The notes below the pieces were generated by a model that worked only from the letters and a program-made list of their open reading frames with translations, searched no databases and had not been told where the DNA came from. Position numbers and translations under genes: made by a program. Positions 60,102-64,000 of a DNA stretch of 64,000 bases are shown here, one piece after another (positions within the stretch are counted from its first letter, which is position 1; each line of letters begins with the position of its first letter). The stretch is from Rhodococcus_F sp040656415 (GTDB lineage Bacteria; Actinomycetota; Actinomycetes; Mycobacteriales; Mycobacteriaceae): the NCBI RefSeq assembly GCF_040656415.1, contig NZ_JBFAMC010000001.1, positions 1,240,001-1,304,000 of the forward strand, given 5' to 3'.

Positions 60102-61163
60102 CTAGCTGACGTACGCGTTGAGTGTGTCTCTCAAGTCGGTGAGAACTGCATGCGCCGCAACGAGTCCGTTGCCGGTCCAGATGGCGTCTGCGACGACGAA
60201 GACCCGGCCGTCCTCGGCCGCGCCCAGGTTTTGCCAGGCATCACTGGCCATCACGTCCTCGGCATGGGCTTTGCTCATGTCGTCGATGATGACGTAGACG
60301 AGGTCGCCCTCCACTTGCTCGAGGTCGTCGTCAGGAACGGCAGCCGTAACCGATTCGCCGAGATCCTGGTACGCCGGCCGGCGTACTCCGGCATCGGCGA
60401 GTACTTGCCCTGCGAAGCTCGAAGGGCCCTGGATATGGAGACTGTCGGAGTCGAATCGCACGACCGACGCTTGTGTCTGGGACGAGTCGATGTCGTATCC
60501 GAGTAGGGCAGCGTCTTGCTGGTACTGCTCGAGTTGTGCGCTGGCTGAGTCGGCGCGTCCGAGAGCATTGCCGGCCAGAAGGAACTGCGTCTTCCAGTTC
60601 ACGGGATCCGAACCGACGTAGACAGTTGGTGCCACCGCGCTGAACTCGGCGTACGAGTCGTCGCCCGTAGGGCTCGATCCGAGAATCAGGTCCGGGTTCG
60701 CTTGCGCGACCAGATCGAGATTCGGGTCGTCCTCCGAGCCGATGCTTGCAATGTGTGAGATGCCGGTGCCGAGGTAGGTGGGCTGCGATGTTTCTCCGTC
60801 GTCGACCGCGGCCCCGACAACGCGCTCCCACAGCCCGAGCGAGCACACAGCGTCCAGGGCTGGTGTATCGAGCACGACGATGCGCTGAGGATCGGACGGT
60901 ACGTCACTCTCACCCGCGGTGTGCACGACGTGGTGCGTACCGTCAGGGGCCAGGCCTGGGTCCACTGGCGTCGGTAGGGCGCAGGCAGCGGTGGTATCCC
61001 GGTCGATTCCCACCACCCCGGCGCCTTCGATCTTCGTGGTCGTCCGGATGATCGTGCTCGCGTCGTCGTCGGATGGCTGGGAGCAACTGGCGAGAACGAC
61101 GGCGGTGACGGCGACGAGACCGGCGAACGCGCGTCGGGCTGTCGAAACTGTAGCGAGGGACAA
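60102..61163 (-). CDS. Fe3+-siderophore ABC transporter substrate-binding lipoprotein
   Basis: 353-aa periplasmic-binding-type lipoprotein (FepB/FecB family). Lipobox L-A-S-C27 after a signal RRAFAGLVAVTAVV. The binding fold shows RIVVLDTPALDAVCSLGLWERVVGA, PNLDLVAQANPDLILG and the C-terminal helix segment. TTG 61163 is chosen because AGGAAG lies eight bases upstream; longer in-frame starts lie in non-homologous sequence. A partial IdeR-like half-site is upstream. The permease genes are not in the window. Confidence 0.87.
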   Translation of the reverse strand: MSLATVSTARRAFAGLVAVTAVVLASCSQPSDDDASTIIRTTTKIEGAGVVGIDRDTTAACALPTPVDPGLAPDGTHHVVHTAGESDVPSDPQRIVVLDTPALDAVCSLGLWERVVGAAVDDGETSQPTYLGTGISHIASIGSEDDPNLDLVAQANPDLILGSSPTGDDSYAEFSAVAPTVYVGSDPVNWKTQFLLAGNALGRADSASAQLEQYQQDAALLGYDIDSSQTQASVVRFDSDSLHIQGPSSFAGQVLADAGVRRPAYQDLGESVTAAVPDDDLEQVEGDLVYVIIDDMSKAHAEDVMASDAWQNLGAAEDGRVFVVADAIWTGNGLVAAHAVLTDLRDTLNAYVS

Positions 61164-61192
61164 TTCAGCAGCTTCCTGTGTGTGCGGGCGCG

Positions 61193-61211
61193 TTAAGGTT
61201 AGCCGCAGCGG
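61193..61211. promoter_or_regulatory. Possible IdeR half-site
   Basis: TTAAGGTTAGCC at the left half fits the IdeR/DtxR iron-box consensus TTAGGTTAGGC, but the right half does not. It lies 30 bases upstream of the lipoprotein start. The rest of 61164-61493 shows nothing clear. Confidence 0.3.
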
Positions 61212-61493
61212 CTGTCCATACCTAAGGCATCCGGCGACAGACGGCAGCGGCGAACTGGAGGGCCCCGGTTTCTCGGTGATCGACTCTACTGCGCCGGGCC
61301 TCACCAACTCCGGGACTCCGACAGAGGATAACTGCTGGTCATAGAAGTTTTCGTGTGCGTTGACGCCCGGTAAGTACGACGCTGGGTAGGACCGAGTCGG
61401 CGTCCTCGCGGGGCACGGTCTACGATTCGATGAGCGCAAGCCAGAGACCGTTCGCCTCGCAGCCCGAGGCCGGACGCGCATTCAGGAGGATTA

Positions 61494-63284
61494 GTGACTG
61501 CCGTAGCGCCCCAGCCAGTCCCCGAGATAGCTGCAGCCAGGCCTTACCCGCCGCGGCAGGGACCCAAGGGCTCGTACATCTACAAAATGATTACGACCAC
61601 CGATCCCAAGATGCTTGGGATCATGTACATAGCGACCTCGATCGCCTTCTTCCTCATCGGCGGGCTGATGGCCCTGCTGATGCGCGCCGAGCTCGCTGTG
61701 CCAGGCATGCAGTTCCTGTCGAACGAACAGTACAACCAGCTGTTCACCATGCACGGCACGATCATGCTGCTGCTCTACGCGACTCCGATCGTGTTCGGAT
61801 TCGCCAACTACATCCTGCCGCTGCAGATCGGTGCCCCTGACGTCGCGTTCCCTCGGCTCAACGCGTTCAGCTACTGGTTGTACTTGTTCGGTGCGATCAT
61901 CACAACCGCCGGATTCATCACCCCCGGTGGTGCGGCGGACTTCGGCTGGACCGCATACACACCCCTGACGAGCGCGCTGCACTCCCCGGGCGTCGGAGCC
62001 GACCTCTGGATCATGGGCCTCGCGGTCGCCGGCCTCGGCACCATCCTCGGTGGTGTCAACATGATCACCACGGTCATCTGCTTGCGTGCTCCCGGTATGA
62101 CGATGTTCCGGATGCCGATCTTCACGTGGAACATCTTCATCACCAGCATCCTGATTCTGCTCGCGTTCCCGCTGCTGACCGCCGCTTTCTTCGGGTTGTT
62201 CGCGGACCGGCATCTCGGTGCCCACATTTTCGACCCGGCCACCGGCGGCGTCCTGCTGTGGCAGCACCTGTTCTGGTTCTTCGGCCACCCAGAGGTGTAC
62301 ATCATCGCCCTGCCGTTCTTCGGCATCGTCTCGGAGATCTTCCCGGTCTTCAGCCGTAAGCCCGTGTTCGGATACACCGGCCTTGTCTATGCGACCCTCG
62401 CCATCGCGGCGCTGTCGATCGCGGTGTGGGCCCACCACATGTACGCGACGGGTGCAATCTTGCTGCCGTACTTCTCGTTCATGACCTTCCTTATCGCCGT
62501 GCCCACGGGTGTGAAGATCTTCAACTGGATCGGCACGATGTGGAAAGGCCAGTTGACGTTCGAATCGCCGATGCTGTTCTCGATCGGATTCCTCGTCACC
62601 TTCCTCTTCGGTGGCCTGTCCGGTGTCATCCTCGCGAGCCCGCCACTCGACTTCCACCTCACTGACAGCTACTTCGTTGTCGCCCACTTCCACTACGTGG
62701 TCTTCGGTACCGTCGTATTCGCCACCTATGCGGGCATCTACTTCTGGTTCCCGAAGATGACAGGTCGGATGATGGACGAGCGCCTGGGTAAGTGGCACTT
62801 CTGGACCACATTCATCGGCTTCCACGGCACGTTCCTCGTTCAGCACTGGCTGGGCAACGAGGGTATGCCGCGCCGCTACGCCGACTACCTGCCCTCCGAC
62901 GGCTTCACCGTCCTGAACTCGGTCTCGACCGTGTTTGCGTTCGTCCTCGGTGCCTCGACGCTGCCGTTCATCTGGAACGTCTTCAAGAGTTACCGGTACG
63001 GCCAAGTCGTGACCGTCGACGACCCGTGGGGCTTCGGCAACTCGCTCGAGTGGGCCACCAGTTGCCCGCCGCCACGCCACAACTTCACCGAGTTGCCGCG
63101 CATCCGCTCCGAGCGCCCGGCGTTCGAACTGCACTACCCGCACATGATCGAGCGGATGAAAGCAGAGGCGCACGTCGGCCCGGGCCATGGTGGCAAGCAG
63201 TCCGGCACCGTGCTCGAAAAGGATCGCAGCGAGTCGCTGACCACTGGCGACGAAGAGGGCCGCGGAACCGACTCCGGCCGCTGA
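61494..63284 (+). CDS. ctaD: Cytochrome c oxidase (aa3) subunit I
   Basis: 596-aa haem-copper oxidase subunit with twelve transmembrane helices, reducing oxygen to water and pumping protons. Haem-a ligand in MHGTIMLLL, CuB His-Tyr in WFFGHPEVY, the HH pair in WAHHMYATG, and the two haem His in VVAHFHYV are intact. The C-terminal tail (about 560-596) is polar and ends SGR. GTG 61494 follows AGGAGG. Its neighbour downstream is serB, as in mycobacteria. Confidence 0.97.
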   Translation: MTAVAPQPVPEIAAARPYPPRQGPKGSYIYKMITTTDPKMLGIMYIATSIAFFLIGGLMALLMRAELAVPGMQFLSNEQYNQLFTMHGTIMLLLYATPIVFGFANYILPLQIGAPDVAFPRLNAFSYWLYLFGAIITTAGFITPGGAADFGWTAYTPLTSALHSPGVGADLWIMGLAVAGLGTILGGVNMITTVICLRAPGMTMFRMPIFTWNIFITSILILLAFPLLTAAFFGLFADRHLGAHIFDPATGGVLLWQHLFWFFGHPEVYIIALPFFGIVSEIFPVFSRKPVFGYTGLVYATLAIAALSIAVWAHHMYATGAILLPYFSFMTFLIAVPTGVKIFNWIGTMWKGQLTFESPMLFSIGFLVTFLFGGLSGVILASPPLDFHLTDSYFVVAHFHYVVFGTVVFATYAGIYFWFPKMTGRMMDERLGKWHFWTTFIGFHGTFLVQHWLGNEGMPRRYADYLPSDGFTVLNSVSTVFAFVLGASTLPFIWNVFKSYRYGQVVTVDDPWGFGNSLEWATSCPPPRHNFTELPRIRSERPAFELHYPHMIERMKAEAHVGPGHGGKQSGTVLEKDRSESLTTGDEEGRGTDSGR

Positions 63285-63298
63285 CCCCGAGTAGTTCG

Positions 63299-63333
63299 AA
63301 AAGGCCTCGCTCCAACATTGGGCGGGGCCTTTT
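63299..63333 (+). terminator. Terminator after ctaD
   Basis: Arms AAAAGGCC (63299-63306) and GGCCTTTT (63326-63333) with partly paired C/G sequence between, 15 bases after the ctaD stop; it ends in TTTT. Confidence 0.8.
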
Positions 63334-63389
63334 ACTTGGCACAATAGGTGGCGGACCAACCCTGTGAGCAAAATGATCGGAGTTCTCTG

Positions 63390-64000
63390 GTGGGTGTAGT
63401 CGACACCACTGTTCTGGTGACCGTGACCGGGCCCGACCGGCCCGGCGTCACCTCGGTTCTCTTCGCGGTGCTATCCCGCCACGACGTGAGCCTTCTGGAC
63501 GTGGAGCAGGTGGTAATTCGAGGCCGCCTCACCCTCGGTGTCTTGGTGGTGTGCCCTGAGGACGGCGAGGCCCTACACGAAGAGCTCGAAGAGGCCATGG
63601 CCACTGTCGGGATGTCGGTGGACGTTGAGATCGGTGCGAATCCTGGCCGGCAGTCACTGCCGAGCCACGCGATAGTGGTCCTCGGCAGCCCAGTGTCCGC
63701 CAGAGCGATGCGATCGGTAGCGCGTGCGATGGCCACATTGGGAGTCAACATCGACTCGATCAGGGGTGTCGCGGACTACCCCGTGACCGGCCTGGAGCTC
63801 CTCGCCAGCGCCCCAGATACCGTAGAGGCCGATAAGAGCCTGCGCACGGTGCTGGCTGAGGTGGCCGCTCGCGAGAACGTCGATATCGCCGTCGAACGCG
63901 GGGGACTGGCCCGCCGGGCCAAGCGCCTCATAGTTTTCGATGTCGATTCCACTCTCGTGCAGGGTGAGGTCATCGAAATGCTCGCGGCTCGGGCAGGCGT
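63390..64000 (+). CDS. serB: Phosphoserine phosphatase SerB, 5' part
   Basis: First 203 codons of an ACT-domain phosphoserine phosphatase (Rv3042c type); the gene runs off the window. Two N-terminal ACT-like regions (VLVTVTGPDRPGVTS and AIVVLGSPVSARAM) precede the HAD catalytic motif FDVDSTLV. GTG 63390 follows GGAG at seven bases. It catalyses the last step of serine synthesis. The ctaD-serB order is conserved in mycobacteria. Confidence 0.93.
   Translation, partial: MGVVDTTVLVTVTGPDRPGVTSVLFAVLSRHDVSLLDVEQVVIRGRLTLGVLVVCPEDGEALHEELEEAMATVGMSVDVEIGANPGRQSLPSHAIVVLGSPVSARAMRSVARAMATLGVNIDSIRGVADYPVTGLELLASAPDTVEADKSLRTVLAEVAARENVDIAVERGGLARRAKRLIVFDVDSTLVQGEVIEMLAARAG

Noticed and set aside
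61193..61211. Full IdeR iron box
   Set aside because: Only the left half matches; kept as a low-confidence half-site.
61491..63371. 626-codon minus-strand open frame over ctaD
   Set aside because: Antisense to an unmistakable cytochrome oxidase subunit I; composition is Glu/Arg/Asp-rich as expected of a GC-rich shadow.

Overview
The window is high-GC actinobacterial chromosome, most likely Rhodococcus or a close Corynebacteriales relative. The evidence is gene order shared with mycobacteria (fadE24-fadE23, a HisN-like phosphatase, prfB-ftsE-ftsX-smpB, nrdHIEF, ctaD then serB), a tmRNA whose tag reads ADTNQRGYALAA, many GTG/TTG starts and mycobacterial-type regulatory sites. A run of 97 N at 10621-10717 shows it is a draft assembly. 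The species call is inference.

Layout. 1-9480 is core: a GNAT acetyltransferase, two acyl-CoA dehydrogenases behind a palindrome, HisN, a beta-carbonic anhydrase, release factor 2, FtsEX, SmpB and an EamA transporter, followed by tmRNA (9570-9938) and its terminator. 10032-33607 is a patchwork. It carries five paralogous secreted seven-bladed YVTN beta-propeller proteins (10079-12527, 18729-19814, 20324-21664, 22028-23158, 32188-33525), interleaved with paired CrcB fluoride channels, phosphoglucomutase, an MFS exporter, a MauE/DsbA-like pair, a tRNA-Ala, a P-type ATPase, an SQR-like flavoprotein, a Tat-lipoprotein GMC oxidoreductase beside an integrase remnant, and a decayed sugar-catabolism operon. 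The propeller genes share a leader/promoter cassette, terminator modules and a Gly/Ser/Leu C-terminal tail. Around 18.4-20.3 kb, pieces of a tRNA gene and of these genes have been duplicated and rejoined.

34022-36839 holds a lysin-B-like esterase, a small zinc-ribbon gene behind a perfect LexA box, and a MarR/hydrolase pair sharing a 19-bp operator. 36909-48847 holds a COG0523 GTPase with BluB, a DEAD-box helicase, the molybdenum-cofactor genes moaE, moaCB, moeA, moaA and moaD, nadE with a duplicated 5' end, a nucleosidase, a META lipoprotein and a TetR/FMN-reductase pair.

48949-51731 is a zinc-starvation cassette: cysteine-free L32, L31, L28, L33, S14 and S18 plus an Mrf-like COG0523 protein, around two divergent Zur-like boxes. 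It is flanked by a direct repeat of the 3' end of the siderophore-interacting-protein gene. 52996-56944 is nrdHIEF. 57011-59975 (minus strand) is a coupled type VII secretion cassette: a WXG-like protein with YxxxE, a WxG effector-like protein, an unknown protein and two small proteins sharing one domain, possibly immunity factors. The window ends with a siderophore-binding lipoprotein, ctaD and a truncated serB.

The leads most worth following are the beta-propeller family with its shared leader and tail, the SOS-controlled zinc-ribbon gene, the type VII cassette, and the repeat-flanked Zur ribosomal island.
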